From the NCBI RefSeq assembly GCF_943734655.1, contig NC_071353.1, positions 135,135,907-135,199,906 of the forward strand: 64,000 nucleotides of DNA, given 5' to 3'. This DNA is from Sabethes cyaneus (lineage: Eukaryota; Arthropoda; Insecta; Diptera; Culicidae). The translations under genes and the position numbers were made by a program. Positions 32,640 through 44,648 of this stretch are shown here, piece after piece. How positions within the stretch are numbered: the first letter of the stretch is position 1; the number at the start of each line of letters is the position of its first letter. The notes under the pieces are model-generated. The model did not search any database, had not been told where the DNA came from, and was given only the letters and a program-made list of their open reading frames with translations.

Positions 32640-34420
32640 AGGCAGAGGGCGTACGTAAATGCACAAACAGAGGGGCTCACACAATCACATCGTTCCGGCC
32701 AGCCGCCGACCAGCCAGCCAGCCAGCTGTCAGTCTGACTGAACGGTTCTGTATGGGCAATGTCTGGCCGTCGCACCAATACAGACGTCCTAGAATCAGTC
32801 ATCCCTTGTCCCCAGCACCAGCCCCAATCCCAACCCCAACCGGCACCAACACATACACACACACATCGGCAAACGGCTATTTAGCAATTACGGTCGTCTC
32901 CACGTGGAAAAGAGTGCGGCTGGCGACGACGGCGGGCGGTGGGGTGTAAACAAGGGAAAAAAGAATCACAACATGAAAGATGAAAAGTAGAACTTTTCCC
33001 GACCGACCATCCCAGCAGCAAACTTTACCGTTTCAGCCGGATGGCCTTGGATAAAAGGACATAGACAAGCTTCGTTCCACTAATTATGCAGCAAATAATA
33101 CAGGAGGAAAACATCATGCAAACACAGCAGCAGCAAGCAATCCCTACCCGAGTGTAACTCGGCGATAATTGGCTAAACTGAACTTACATTTTTACTGATA
33201 GCTGCCCACTTCGCCATTCACACCCGATGATGTTTGACGTAGTTTTTTTCGCCACTTTCCCTGTTCTTTGCACTACTGGTGGGCACTTGAAAAAAAAAAT
33301 CCGCTATAAAACTGTGTGCAACCAAAAGGGAACCTCTGACGGAAACCTGCACTGGTCACTGCGCGCACCGGTTATTTTTCGCACTGCTGGAAACCTGATC
33401 TTGCTGCGCGTTTACCGTAGGCCAACTCTGTGAACCGAACCGGAGTCCCGTCGTCACTCTCGAACTTGCCAATCCAACTCCAATTCGACTTTTAGCAATG
33501 GGAACTTGATTGCGGCTGCCGCTGCTGCTCGGCTCGCAGAAAATTTGCCATCAAATCAAGTTAGCCGACCCCTAAATTTACTTAACACACAACCGAAGTA
33601 GGCAGACTGATCGGATCGGTACTTCGCTCCCCCGGCTGCTACGGACGGGCGTACAGTAAAAAGGTACCTACGTGTGGATGGACTCGGCTGGCAAAAAAGG
33701 CACCACACACGTACCTACGTCACACACAAAACCGCTCGCCGCCGAACGAGCCAAGTCGAGTCCAAACCGAATCAAACACAACGCACCAGCCAGCCAAGCC
33801 AGCAGTAGTACACAGTACAGATACCGACGAGAATGGTTCGCTGCCTCACCACGTGTCCTCCTCGGGTGCCCTTCCCGGTTCTCACAATCGCAACCCGCCA
33901 CCCACCGCCCAAGCCCTTTTGTTGTTAGCCCGACCGACACAAACGACGGAATCGTGTGGTGTGGTGTTACACACATATTAGGGCAAAGTCGTTCGAAAGT
34001 AAGTCGATTGTCGGATCTTTTCAGCCCACCCCCAATCACCACCGCATCAGAGACTGCCTGCCGTACCGATTGCTTATGCCACCCGCGCCCGGCCACCCGC
34101 CGCAGCCCAGCATGCGAAATTCCGATGAACCCTTCCGTCAGAGCAGCAGCAGCAGGCAGCAGAAAACCTGTCGTGTACTTCAGTTCGGCAGTTACGTCGC
34201 CCCCACGCGCCTTAGCCTACTGGTCCCGTTCCTTCCGTCCGCGCGACGTAAAGCGGTTAGTAACGTTCGATTCGAGCTCCTTAGAGCCCCAAGCACGCTG
34301 CTGCTAGAACGAGGGAATCGAAAGCGATCGGCGATTTCGTTGCTCGCTCCTGCGGGGCTACTACCGTACCGGTACCGGCAGAGAGTGTGACGAGAGAATC
34401 TACCGGCCGTCGTGGCAACA
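32640..34420. promoter_or_regulatory. GC-richer island 3
   Basis: CpG-rich stretch with a CAGCCAGCCAGCCAGC run (32710), CCCCAGCACCAGCCCC repeats (32810-32840), (ACAC)n, and GCAGCAGCAGCAGG (34145). The 211-codon plus-strand frame (33672-34307) overlaps a 142-codon minus-strand frame and a 144-codon shifted frame. None shows a domain, and GC-rich DNA has few stop codons. A promoter or leader exon region is the simplest reading. Direction and start are not determined. Confidence 0.3.
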
Positions 34421-35234
34421 GCGTTGCCATCGGGATTGGGACAAACGAGAACTTGAAATAGTTTCGTTTTACAAAAACGTGAATGGCATTTTCTGTGTTT
34501 AAACATCTTCATTTTAATGTAAAGATCTACAGCTTTTAAAATTAACTCTGAATTATAAAACTTTTGACTTGAACATAAATGCAGTCAACTCACGTTTAGC
34601 TTCAAACGAAAGAAAACGAACTCCAGTTTAATCCAGGCTGACTTAACGAAAGAACAGGCTTTGCAATGTTTTGTCCCTACAACATTTCAACATAATGAAC
34701 ATATGGCATGTTTGATTGATGATCTTGCAGTGATGAATTTTGACCTCCCACTAGGCTAAATATAAGCCAGCCAGAAGAGTTAAAAATAGAAGTTGGCTTT
34801 ACTAGTTAAGCAGTGGTAATTTTTAAATGGCTTGTCAGATATCATTACTCGGCATCTTTGGCAGTCTCTGTAGCTGCTAGCCGTTTCAGTTTAAGGCTTT
34901 GAGTCCTCGTAGATAGTTTCACTTTCTGTCTCACGGTTTAACTTTAGGATTTTGGAACATGGGCATAGTTTATGGACTTAATAATAATAAAAAAAATTCG
35001 AGGTCTCCTATTTTCTTAGAAAACTCCAAGGGAATTTTTTCGATTTTCTCAAACATTCTCAGGTGGAAAACTACCGATTAATACACATTACCTGTCACAT
35101 GGTGCACATTACCTGTCCTCAGATTTTTAGTCATAACTTAGGAACAAATCATAACGCTATGGCGAAATTTTTGTCTTTAAGACTATTGATGAAGATGGAA
35201 AATCTCGACTTTTTCCAGGTGATATTTTTCCTCT
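34421..35234. other. Unassigned DNA
   Basis: No recognisable element up to the LINE text that begins near 35235. Confidence 0.4.
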
Positions 35235-35590
35235 ATAGCAAGAAAATGCTGGCAACCTGCTTACTGACAAAACAACGGTATCAGCCAGGTCGACGGAGCA
35301 GTATTATATGGTGGAGTAAACACGAAGATCAGGATAAAGAATTGTGAACGAAGGCCAAGCTGTAGAACCACCTACGCAGGAAGAGGTTAAGAAGGCAATT
35401 AGTGAGTTGAAAAACAGTATGGACGTTGTAAAAGACGCTATCCCGGCTGAATTTCTAAAAGCGGAGAGCGAGCGGCTCTACGAAGCAATCTGCCGGATCA
35501 TTATCAAGATCTGGAAGGAAGAACAAACGCTGAAGGAATGGCTAGATTGCCTCATTTGCCCTGAATTGTGTAAAAACTATCGAGGCATTA
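35235..35590 (+). pseudogene. RTE-like LINE reverse transcriptase, 5' piece
   Basis: Reads ENAGNLLTDKTTVS, then (frame 35344) QAVEPPTQEEVKKAISELKN, DAIPAEFLKAESERLYEAIC and CKNYRGITVV, the fingers of an RTE-type or related LINE reverse transcriptase. It breaks exactly after GITV and is resumed at 36802 with AYKELSC. Internal decay is present (a segment equivalent to the usual PIFKKG is missing). Confidence 0.75.
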
Positions 35591-36801
35591 CCGTTGTTGA
35601 TGTAACAAAAGTGGCTAGTACAATAACTTCCATTCGCCTTGATGATGCTCGCTCCGAAGATGAATTAATATGGATCAGTTTATTTACCTTCCGTCCAAAC
35701 ACGCTAGAGAAGCAAACTGCTTCATTTGTTGTAGGGTGTCTGGAACTGGAAGCTAACGTGAAACTTAAAGTGGTCAAGCTGGTCCCTAGGGGAAAGCGCA
35801 TAAATACGCTCAATTACGTTTCTTTCAAAATCGGATTATGCGGACGATTTAAAGAGAAATCGCTGTCTTGCAATTCATGGCCCGAAGACATCCGGTTTCC
35901 GGAATTTGAAAACAATCTGGTAAAAAACTTACCGAAAGTCGTCGGAACAACGGTGCAACGGAACCTCCCGGAACGACAAATTCACCAGCTTCGAGCTGCC
36001 TAGCGAGCAAGATGACACAAGAAAAACTGGACTGCCAGGATGTACGCTACGAGACATTATGGGAGCCCCTTCTGATGCTGTAACAGCCAATTCTTTTGTC
36101 AACTTTAAAAACAACGCCTGTTCATTTGTTCGATGTTATCTCAGCCGTTCTGGCCCTGTTCACAGTGGTTTGGAAGGAGTCTCCCAACCTCTTCCGATAA
36201 GACCGTGGGCCCGGAACTAGTCGTAAGATAACGGGTGGTGGTGTTGCGGTAAACAAGGAACTGGAATCAAAAGTTATCAAAAATGATCAATGGAGCAGTA
36301 TTGAGCAGGTGTGGGTGTGTATCGAACTCGCAAACAGAAAACTTTTCCTGTGTGGAATTAACATTCCACCCGATCGAGTACGCGACGATGCTCTGATTGA
36401 TGTTCACTTCCGGTCGCTAATGTCGGTGACCAATTTGGCTACCGCAACCGACGAGCTCATTATTATTCATCTATTATTTTGGGAACGATTGATCCAAACG
36501 TACTTTCCAGGGCACTGCGGGATGACACAATGCTGCGAATTCCATTACAATGCACCAACTACAGACGAAACAGTGCTATTACCGGAGTACAGCGAGTTTT
36601 CAATTTGCCGGTGTCTTTGGTTTGAATTTGTCACGTAAAACAACCCGCCGCTCTATGTTCTTCTCTATAAATGACCATTACGAACATTTGTGTATACCTA
36701 TTTGTATTTTTTTTTACTATGTGATTGTTGTAGTTTAAGAAACTTTACCATCATTAGGGCAACTTTAGTCTGTTGATGTAGACTTAATAAATAAATTGTT
36801 C
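35591..36801 (+). mobile_element. Internally deleted LINE inserted in another LINE
   Basis: Successive blocks: ORF1-like text (NTLNYVSFKIGLCGRFKEKS; SWPEDIRFPEFENN, about 35809-35920), then endonuclease text (GGGVAVNKEL, FLCGINIPPDRV, ATATDELIII, about 36231-36467). It jumps directly to the C-terminal signature (RDDTMLRIPLQCTNYRRNSA, about 36508-36570; FNLPVSL) and a 3' UTR ending AATAAATAAA. The reverse-transcriptase domain is absent. Same family as 23560-24225 and 26035-26600. GTTGTTGA on the left and TTGTTCAA on the right may be the worn target duplication. Confidence 0.7.
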
Positions 36802-37175
36802 AATACTGCCTATAAGGAGCTTTCCTGTATTTCGTTCTGTAGACTGAGACCGTTAACGGAGTCCTTCGTCGGCGAGTACCAAACTGGTTTTCGAGAGGGT
36901 CGCTCCACGACGGATCGGAACTTTACCCTACGTCAGTTTCTAGACAAGTGCTGGGAGTTCAATTTGTAGATTCATCATCTATTTTATGACTTTAAGGAGG
37001 CGTACGATTCACTCAAACGAAATGAGTTGTGGCAGAAAATGCTAGAACATGGTTTTCCGATGAAACTAGTTACGCTGATTCGTGCGACAGCGACACTGGG
37101 TAGGTCAAAATAATGCGTCATAATACCGGGTGAGGCCTCAGCCGCTTTCATGACGTTGGATGGTCTTGGAGCAAG
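36802..37175 (+). pseudogene. RTE-like LINE reverse transcriptase, 3' piece
   Basis: Resumes the LINE broken at 35590: AYKELSCISFCRLRPLTESF, VGEYQTGFREGRSTTD, FTLRQFLDKCWEFNL, stop, HHLFYDFKEAYDSLKRNELW and AFMTLDGL. These are the palm blocks leading to the first catalytic Asp (Y-D-F-K-E-A-Y, with D of FDFKAAYD kept). Two in-frame stops are present, and the downstream FADD block is missing. Confidence 0.75.
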
Positions 37176-38035
37176 AAAATGCACTCTCTAACCTCCCAAG
37201 CAACAATTTTAAGTTTTGTTGCGTTCCTCTAGTGGTTTTCATGACCAATTTCATAAAACCGCTAATAAAACTATGAGCTTCATCATTATTGATGATATAA
37301 TTATTCAGAAGATTTTTATAACCTTTTTAAGAATCAGGTTATAAGCTTTAGACGACTTATCCTAGAATGCAAAAAAATCGTTTCTAGCGATCAAGATCAT
37401 AGGAGCCATCAGAGCCAGATTCATATTTTGTCGCGATCTGTACGGATTATGATAAACCTCGTGCCAGATCATGTTGATTGCATGATTGATTTGAGAAACA
37501 TAACAGATAGAGACAATTGGTTATGTGGAGCGTATGAACCTCAATACAAACAACATGAGTGACCTTTTTTCTCGCAATTAGGTAAGATGTAACACTGTGA
37601 TCGACTGCTGAGACTGTTTAGAGAACAAAATCTTGTGATAAATGCTAAAGATACACTGTCGCTGCTGTCGTGCACTGTACGGATCGTGATCTGTGCGTAA
37701 GGCGATAAATCACAGATTTGATCAAAATCACTGATTTTCTATCCCTGGTATTATCACACTTTGCAGAAAGCAGCAACAAAACCGACTATGCTTTTCGCTA
37801 CTTAACAGCTACCACCATAATTTAATGAAGCTTTTTGCTACAAAGCACACAGTTTGTTCTGGAAAAAAAGCTGAACCAGGCCGCCAGCTTTGTTATTTTG
37901 AAAATTAATACGTGAGCAGAAAAATTATAGTTTTACGTGGTTTTACTGTTTGCTGATCCTGATCGATTTGGTTTATAGCGACCATAATAAAATATCCCAT
38001 GAAATAATTAATAAGTTTTCAGCAGTCTTCGTTTG
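37176..38035. other. Unassigned DNA
   Basis: At 37192-37215 the phrase CTCCCAAGCAACAATTTTAA resembles the end of the MITE at 51720, but the partner end is not visible. Otherwise nothing is recognised. Confidence 0.4.
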
Positions 38036-38043
38036 TTTGCAGC

Positions 38044-38727
38044 CAGTGATGGTAAAAACTCAAAATCTCAAAACTCAGCAAAAATCAAAATCAACTGTGA
38101 ATCATGTCAGCTTGATCCTATGCAGAAAAAAATCACGCATGAGCTTTTCTGTTTTCATAGCAAGAAGCACAAAACTTACACATATTTCTTCCCGTTTGAT
38201 TACATTCTGCTTTGCTTCAACTGCTACTCGGAGCTATGCTCATATACATACGAATTCCCTGTTGAACAGCATAGGCATTCTCTCGTGCGATACGTAGCTG
38301 TGAGCGAGCGTGAGAGAATAAATCTCTAAATCAATCGCAAAGTTAAACTAAAATGCACATTTAAATTACATGTTTATCTAAATCTTTCTAGTTAAGAAAA
38401 TATCGATTCCCGCGAAGGAAAAAGGTAAATTCAGCTTATATGTTTGCCATCTTAGTTCATGAATGTGTGTTGCATTTTTCGCTGCTGATGTTTTCTCTGA
38501 CGATAGATTCTCTTTTGCTCTCTGGTTCGTTGTATGAAATGCCAGCTGTGGAAGAATTAAGCAAAACAGCTCACAGCTGAATTTGGTTCACATCGCTTAG
38601 CAACAGAGACATCGCGTATAATAGCGAAAGAAATTCATATGCGAGTGTCGCGCTTGTGATCAAGGTTGAAATTTCATGTGTTTGAAATCTCATTGAGTTT
38701 TTTGCTGCCATGAATTTTTCAACACTG
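38044..38727. mobile_element. hAT-like MITE with 8-bp duplication
   Basis: The left end reads CAGTGATGGTAAAAACTCAA. The right end in reverse reads CAGTGTTGAAAAATTCATGG, later AAAAAACTCAATGAGATTTC matching left AAAAACTCAAAATCTC. The flanks are TTTGCAGC (38036-38043) and TTTGAAGC (38728-38735), an 8-bp target duplication with one mismatch, which is the hAT signature. The 684-bp interior is non-coding. The frames at 37950-38329 are incidental. Confidence 0.75.
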
Positions 38728-38959
38728 TTTGAAGCATATGCACATTAAATTTCATCGTGCATATTGATATGATAGGTGGATAAAATGTTGAACTCTAATA
38801 TTCTTCATTATAGCAGTACTAAATCTAATTGGTCAGGCTGTTACCATTTTAATAGCTCTGAATAGATTTATAGCGGTTTCACAAGCAACCATAATAAGAT
38901 TAATTTTGATTAGTGCACCGCATTGTATTGCTGCGCCACGCGTAGTAGTAAGACGTGGT

Positions 38960-39115
38960 ACAGCCAACCAATTTTATCGTGGTAATATAAGTAACCACAA
39001 TAAATTTGGTTTATCAACAGTTTTATTATGATTTTATAGCTAGCTTTAAGTGTGTTTTGATTTGTATCCTTTTGGTATTGCGTTTACCGTAACAAAAACC
39101 AGATGTGCTCATTGA
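38960..39115 (+). repeat. Dispersed repeat shared with 16.66-16.83 kb
   Basis: Contains CCAATTTTATCGTGGTAATA, CAACCACAATAAA-like AACCACAATAAA, TTTTATTATGATTTT and TTTTGGTATTGCGT, the same blocks and order as the minus strand of 16655-16828. Non-coding repeat, class unknown. Confidence 0.55.
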
Positions 39116-39464
39116 TGCTGGTGTTAAAATCAATACCGAAGTGTATATCGGTATTTTGAAGATGCAGCTCCATATCACACATTAAATCGGACCCACGGCT
39201 GATTGAAAACATGCAGTTTTGGCCGAATGATTTGTGACCCTTTTACAGTCCGGGCCTTAGGCTGTGCGATAATACGATTGGGACGTATATTGAAGAGCAC
39301 AAGTGTGCATCTCATCCTACTGTGAAGACTTTGAAGTCTGTCTTAACTACTAGCGTGCTCAAGCTCTGAAAAATTTAAAATAGAACAAAATAATTCCTCA
39401 ATATGTAACCCAAAGTTATGGAGCTGTTATTCCAATAGCCGGAATTTTAGCAACAAGTAAATTA
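39116..39464. other. Unassigned DNA
   Basis: Nothing recognised. Confidence 0.4.
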
Positions 39465-40200
39465 ACTACGAAAAGTCCAGTCCAGATCCAGTCAGTCTAA
39501 AGTCAAATTCCAAGTGCAATTTGAAGGCCAAATTTAAGTACATTTGATATGTAAGATTTCCAATCTAAATTCAAGTCCAGTTTCAACCCCATTTTTATGT
39601 CCAGCCACAATTTTATTTTCATGTCCAATTGAGCGGTATTAAGTCAGACCAGAACAAGTAGCAAAATTAAAAAAAAAATTAATGACAGCAAACGATGAAG
39701 AATTTTCTAAGCTACATTTTACTAGAATCAGGTTACATAAATGTTATAAAAAGACAGACAAGTGAAATGATTTTGAACGATTGATAGGTACAAACAACAC
39801 ATACTAGCAAACTTTGACTTCGTTTTGCTCGAAACCGGATTTTTGTCACTTGGTTCTGAGTCTGACTTAACACCGACCAATTATAAGTCCAATTCCCTAT
39901 TCAGTTTAAAGTGAAACTGAGCAAACTACACTGATCCAAAATATGAGCACAATTTCGTGTCCTTCTTCAGTTCCAATTTCATGTCTAATTTAAAGTGGAA
40001 TTTTAGATCCAACTTGATTCTAATGTCATTTCATTTCATGGCCCATAATAAGTTCAATTTCAAGCCAAATTTAATTCCATTTTCAACCCCGATTTTAAGT
40101 CTAAAATTAAATGCAATTTCAAGTTCAATTTAAGTCCAATTCCATGTTTCTTAATAGGTTCATTTTCAATTTAAATTTAATTTCCAATTTTAAATTTAGT
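39465..40200. repeat. Degenerate minisatellite (AATTTCAAGTCC)
   Basis: Loose tandem text of about 12-18 bp units: AATTTCAAGTCC, AATTCCAAGT, TTTTATGTCCAG, CAATTTAAGTCC. It runs 39470-39650 and again 39880-40200, with unrelated sequence between. It resembles in style, not in letters, the unit at 29130. Confidence 0.65.
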
Positions 40201-40425
40201 TGAATTCAATTTCAAACCCACTAGTAGGACCGAGGTCTGGCGCATATTTTTTGCCTTCCATGGAAAGTCCGAAATTTTTGACCTATTTGGCCATCCAAAA
40301 AATGCTTTTGAAATGTCGGTGCCCCATCTTCTTCTGTTAAGTCCGGGCACGCCAGCGGTCATAACGTGCATATGGCAGTCGTTGTCGTAGGACTATGTTC
40401 GACTTAAGTCGTGTTCTAGACTCCA

Positions 40426-41076
40426 GCACTATGGGCAAAAACGAGAGAAAAAGCGGACGCAATTAAGATACGGTCTGCAGGCTTATAAAATATAGGTGAT
40501 CTTATGTAAAATTTTCCGGAGAATCGCGTGATGCCGACCCCTTTCCTGTTTATCATCGGAAAGTGCCCCATTTTGCTCATTTTCACTTATTTTTAATATT
40601 TTTCACCCTTATTGGACTGTTCCAAGCAAGGCTTTGAGAAAACAAAAGTTAAAAACCTAATAATTTTGTGTAAAAAAGTCCGCAGAATCGAATAGGGCTT
40701 ATCTCATTTAGTTTAGAGCACATTATTTTTCTTGGTTGAGCTCCCGTTATCAAACCGACATACCAAAGGGGAATTCAACCAAAAAATGAATGTGCTTTAA
40801 AATAAATGAGATAATCCTTATTCGATTCTGCAGACTTTTTGACACAAAATTAGTAGATTTTTGCGGTTTTTTCTCAAAACCTTGCTTGGAATAATCCAAC
40901 AAGGGTGAAAAAAGTTAAATATAGGGGAAAATGGGGCACTTTCCGATGAGAAACAGGAAAGGGGTGGGGACCACACGATTCTCCGGAAAATTTTACATAA
41001 GATCACCTATATTTTATAAGCCGGCAGGCCGTATCTTAATTGCGTCCGTTTTTTCTCTCGTTTTTGCCCATAGTGC
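40426..41076. repeat. 651-bp near-complete palindrome
   Basis: The left arm starts GCACTATGGGCAAAAACGAG (40426). The right arm ends with its exact complement (41057-41076). Pairing continues almost to the centre: GGTTGAGCTCCC (40734-40745) against GGGGAATTCAACC (40768-40780), leaving a loop of roughly 20 nt. Mismatches and a few small indels are scattered, such as TCATCGGAAAGTGCCCC kept in both arms. No coding. Most likely a foldback transposon or inverted duplication. A transcript would form a ~310-bp hairpin. Confidence 0.85.
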
Positions 41077-41179
41077 ATCGTCTTGAGAATATCATAAAAA
41101 TGAAGGAGCCTTCGAATAAATTTGTTTGAAAGAACCTAATAAAGGTAGTGTAACTCGAAAATGTTGATATTTTTCCTTA

Positions 41180-43012
41180 AGGTAGTCAGAAATGCTGATC
41201 ATTGCTACTTGCAATTTATCAAGCGTACTCTGGAAAAAACTAAAAAATCTTGGGATTGGGAAGCAGAAACAACAAGATTGCCATTTTGATCCTAATGAAA
41301 TCAATGTCACATTTGCCAAAAATTTCACATCAACCGAAGTTCCTTTTGTTACACAAGGACGTGAATCAGAAGACTTTTTTGCTTTCCACGAAGTACAGCC
41401 ATTTGAAGTTGTCAACGCTATTTTTGAAGTGAAATCAAACGCTGCTGGTGCCGATGGAATATCAATGAAATTAGTAAAGCTAATCGCTCCACTTGTTCTT
41501 GATCACATTTCATTCTTGTTTAACAAGGCTATTTCTTCGTCGATTTTTCCAACTCTTTGGAAGGATGCCAAAATAATACCATTGCAAAAGAAAAAGAACG
41601 TCAATTCCATAGACAACCTCCGATTACCGATTAGTTTGTTGTGTGGGTTATCGAAAGCATTCGAAAAACTTTTGAGGGATCAAATATGTGTTTACCTAAA
41701 ACGACGTAATCTACTAACAGATCGACAAGCAGGTTTTAGAGAGGGTCAAGAAGTTAGCACTGCTCTATTAAGAGTGTATGATGTGTGTCGATAGAAAGCA
41801 GAATGCGCTTCTTCCATTACTGGATTTTTCCAAAGCGTTCGACACGATTTCGCATCGGCGGTTGTGTATCAAATTGTCATCCCGTCTACAATTCCATTAT
41901 TCAGCTACAGAACTCATTCGATCCTATCTCACAGGAAGGACTCAATCTGTGATTTGCGGTAATAGGCACTCGAGTAAACTGGCTGTGACATCAGGGGTGC
42001 CACAGGGGTCCGTTCTTGGTCCTCTACTTTTCTCTATTTACATTAACGATTTACCTAATGTCCTTCGGCACTGTAGTGTGCAAATGTTTGCAGGTGATGT
42101 CCAGCTGATTTGTATCAATCCCAACGTCACAATAGAAGAGTTGATCGGGCTTATCAATCATGATATTCAACATGTAGATGATTGGGCGAGAAACAACTCT
42201 TTGAAGCTGAATCCTGCTAAAACCAAAGTAATGCTGTTTGGACCAAGGCGCGTACCCATATCGACACTTCCAGGAGTTACAATTGAAGGTTACCAAATTG
42301 AGCTAAGTAGTGAGTCCAATAAGCTTAGGCTTGTATTTCAAGACAACCTTCAGTTGGATAAGCGGTTTCTGTACAATGTGGCAAAATTTATGCCTGTCTC
42401 CGTACACTGAGGGCAACATCGTACTATCTACCTCAAGGGACTAAGATGCAGCTGTTCAAGTCCTTGATTTTACCACATACGTTTTGTGACATTGTACACC
42501 TAAACATGAGTGCTGCCATGACTTCGAAATTGGAAATAGCTTTGAATGACTGCGCTAGATTCATCTTCAACATAGATCGGAGAACCTCAGTACGTCATCT
42601 GTAGAAACAGCTTTTGGGATGTCCTTTCCGGTGTTTTTATGCCTTAAGAAGCCTTGTTTCTGCGCAAGGTTTTAAAACAACGAGCTCCAAACTACATCTT
42701 CACTAAGCTGACGGCATCGTTTAGTCATAGAACTAACAACTTGGTGGTTCCCGTGCATTCTACATCGAAATATGGCGAAATTTTCTTCGTGAGGAGTGTG
42801 GTATACTGGAACATGTTACCTCCTGAATTGAAGCTACTTTATTCGGAAGTGCTGTTCAAGAAAGGCTGCTTGACATTTTTCAATCAGAGAGATTAAAGAA
42901 GAAGAGTTTGTGTAATGTTTATAGAAGGATTTGTGTTGTTAGTTTAGTTTAAATCATAATGCTCACGTAAATGACTTTCTAAAAGACTTTGTCTTATGTC
43001 GTGTATTTAAAG

Positions 43013-43051
<39 letters not shown>

Positions 43052-43054
43052 AAT
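41180..43054 (+). pseudogene. LINE 3' half with (TAAA)n tail (Jockey/I group)
   Basis: Reverse transcriptase is nearly complete but broken. 41192-41794 gives fingers and palm (EVKSNAAGADGISMKLVKL, LRLPISLLCGLSKAFEKLL, RQAGFREG). A ±1 frameshift near 41780 leads into LLDFSKAFDTISH (41815), SGVPQGSVLGPLLFSIYIND (about 41990) and MFAGDVQLI, where the catalytic FADD has become FAGD (Gly codon 42093-42095). The thumb and C-terminal region (to the stop at 42896) holds two more breaks. A short 3' UTR and TAAATAAATAAA tail (43012-43054) follow. The 5' part is missing, as usual for truncated insertion. Confidence 0.85.
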
Positions 43055-43375
43055 GGAATTTGAAAGAAATTTCATAAATTTTCGCACTTATTTTCTGCCG
43101 CACCATGTATAGGGCTCCATTAAGTGCACAACATAGCACAATGTAATTTTTTGTTAATAATTTATTTGTCTTAGTGAATAATTATTTAAATTTTCAACTG
43201 GATCGAAAAATTTGCGAGAAACGTGTCAAAATTGGATAGAATAAAATTAATTTTAGGCTTCAAACGACTCTAAAAATAACTTAGATTTGGACAATAACTA
43301 CTATTAAAATTTAATAGAATTAAATACGAATTTTAAACAACCATATCTCTTAAATCAAATTATGTATTCTGCCAA
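43055..43375. other. Unassigned AT-rich DNA
   Basis: Nothing recognised between the LINE tail and GC-rich island 4. Confidence 0.4.
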
Positions 43376-44330
43376 CCCAGTCGGAGTGAGAGCGATATGG
43401 AGCTTCACTAAACAACTGAAACCAATCTGTCAGAACAGCTGACCGGCCAACCCCAACACAAACGCACATCGTTGTTGTTGTTGTTGGAAAACGTGTTGGC
43501 CTCCCCCTTAGGTCCAGAAACTAAGCCACACGATGGATGGTCTACTGATGAGCCGAGCCGAGGCAAAGGCATCGCATCGGCAATTTCCACCGATCCACCG
43601 AGGTGCGGGCTGTAAAAGGGACAAAAGGCAACTGCCGTTAGCAGCAGCTCAGTTTAGCTAGCAGCTTGGCTCGTGTGCGAATGTTTTTAGTGTGTGCGAA
43701 ATTCGCACCGAACACGTGGATCGCAAGGGACGCATGGTTCTGGCTTGTGGTAGGCCCGTTGGATCCGATCCACACCGTCGCGTCGCCGCGCCGATCGCCG
43801 GCCCGGCCGTCGACAGATAAATAATCAACCTCCGCCAGCTCCACTCCCGCTCCGACGCGGCGCTGTGCTGTGGTGTGCTGATTGCCACGTTCGTTAAAGA
43901 CTGCGAAACACACACACACTTACACGCTTACGGAACGGAATGGAGACGATTTGCTTATCTTGTTCAGTCAGAGAGTTGGGTTAGAATTGGCGAACTCTGA
44001 TGTAAAGCTACTACAGGTTAGGTAGTAGGCTGGTGCGTTTGTTTGAGATGTAATGAGAGAATTCGTAAGTCAGAGTAAAAGAGAGCCAAACACGTCTACG
44101 AAAGCACACGTGCGAAAAAGAAATATTCGGATAGCAACGAGAAGGAGGTTGGGTGGGGGCGATTGCCAAAAAAACAGATGGTCAGATGAGGAGGTAGGGG
44201 TAGGCCTGATAGGAGACCGGCAAAGAGTGCGTTACGCACATTGGAGTGGAGACTTTGAACGGAGTGTAGAGTAGAGGAATAAAAATGAAGGGAAAAAAGT
44301 AAGCTTACGATGAATGGTTACGGAGCTTCA
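43376..44330. promoter_or_regulatory. GC-richer island 4, candidate promoter
   Basis: CpG-dense core (GTCGCGTCGCCGCGCCGATC at about 43778). On the plus strand an Inr-like CTCAGTTT (A at 43651) follows a TAAAAG at 43613, which at -38 is a little far for a TATA box. No downstream element fits well. Both strands have 85-93-codon frames without domains. A (GTT)n run is at 43471. Promoter or leader exon is plausible and unproven. Confidence 0.3.
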
Positions 44331-44648
44331 GTGTGGACTAGAGGAATTGAAAGCTTTGCTGTTGAGCGTTACTAGGAGACCTGAATGCTGATCGATACAA
44401 AAATATTGTTGAAAAGTGTTTTAGGTTCACTAGGCCTAATTCCTTAAGAAGTTATAAAATTGATTACGTACATTACATAATAGTCAAAGAAAAGCGACGA
44501 TCAATAGCTGCTGTTTTAAAACAAACATGTTGCTCTCGTCGTGCATCCAGAAAGGCTGTCTTAAATATCTATCTTAACCTTTTCATTCCGGCAGTTTTCA
44601 TCACCTTAGCACAATTCTTTCGGCACGATTGCAACACCTTCAAAGTGA
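44331..44648. other. Unassigned DNA
   Basis: Nothing recognised. Confidence 0.4.

Noticed and set aside
33672..34307. 211-codon frame as a host gene
   Set aside because: Overlaps long frames on the other strand and in another frame in GC-rich DNA, with no domain or codon signal I can see.
35344..36003. 219-codon single protein
   Set aside because: It is a chimera: reverse-transcriptase text of one LINE to about 35590, then ORF1-like text of an inserted LINE.
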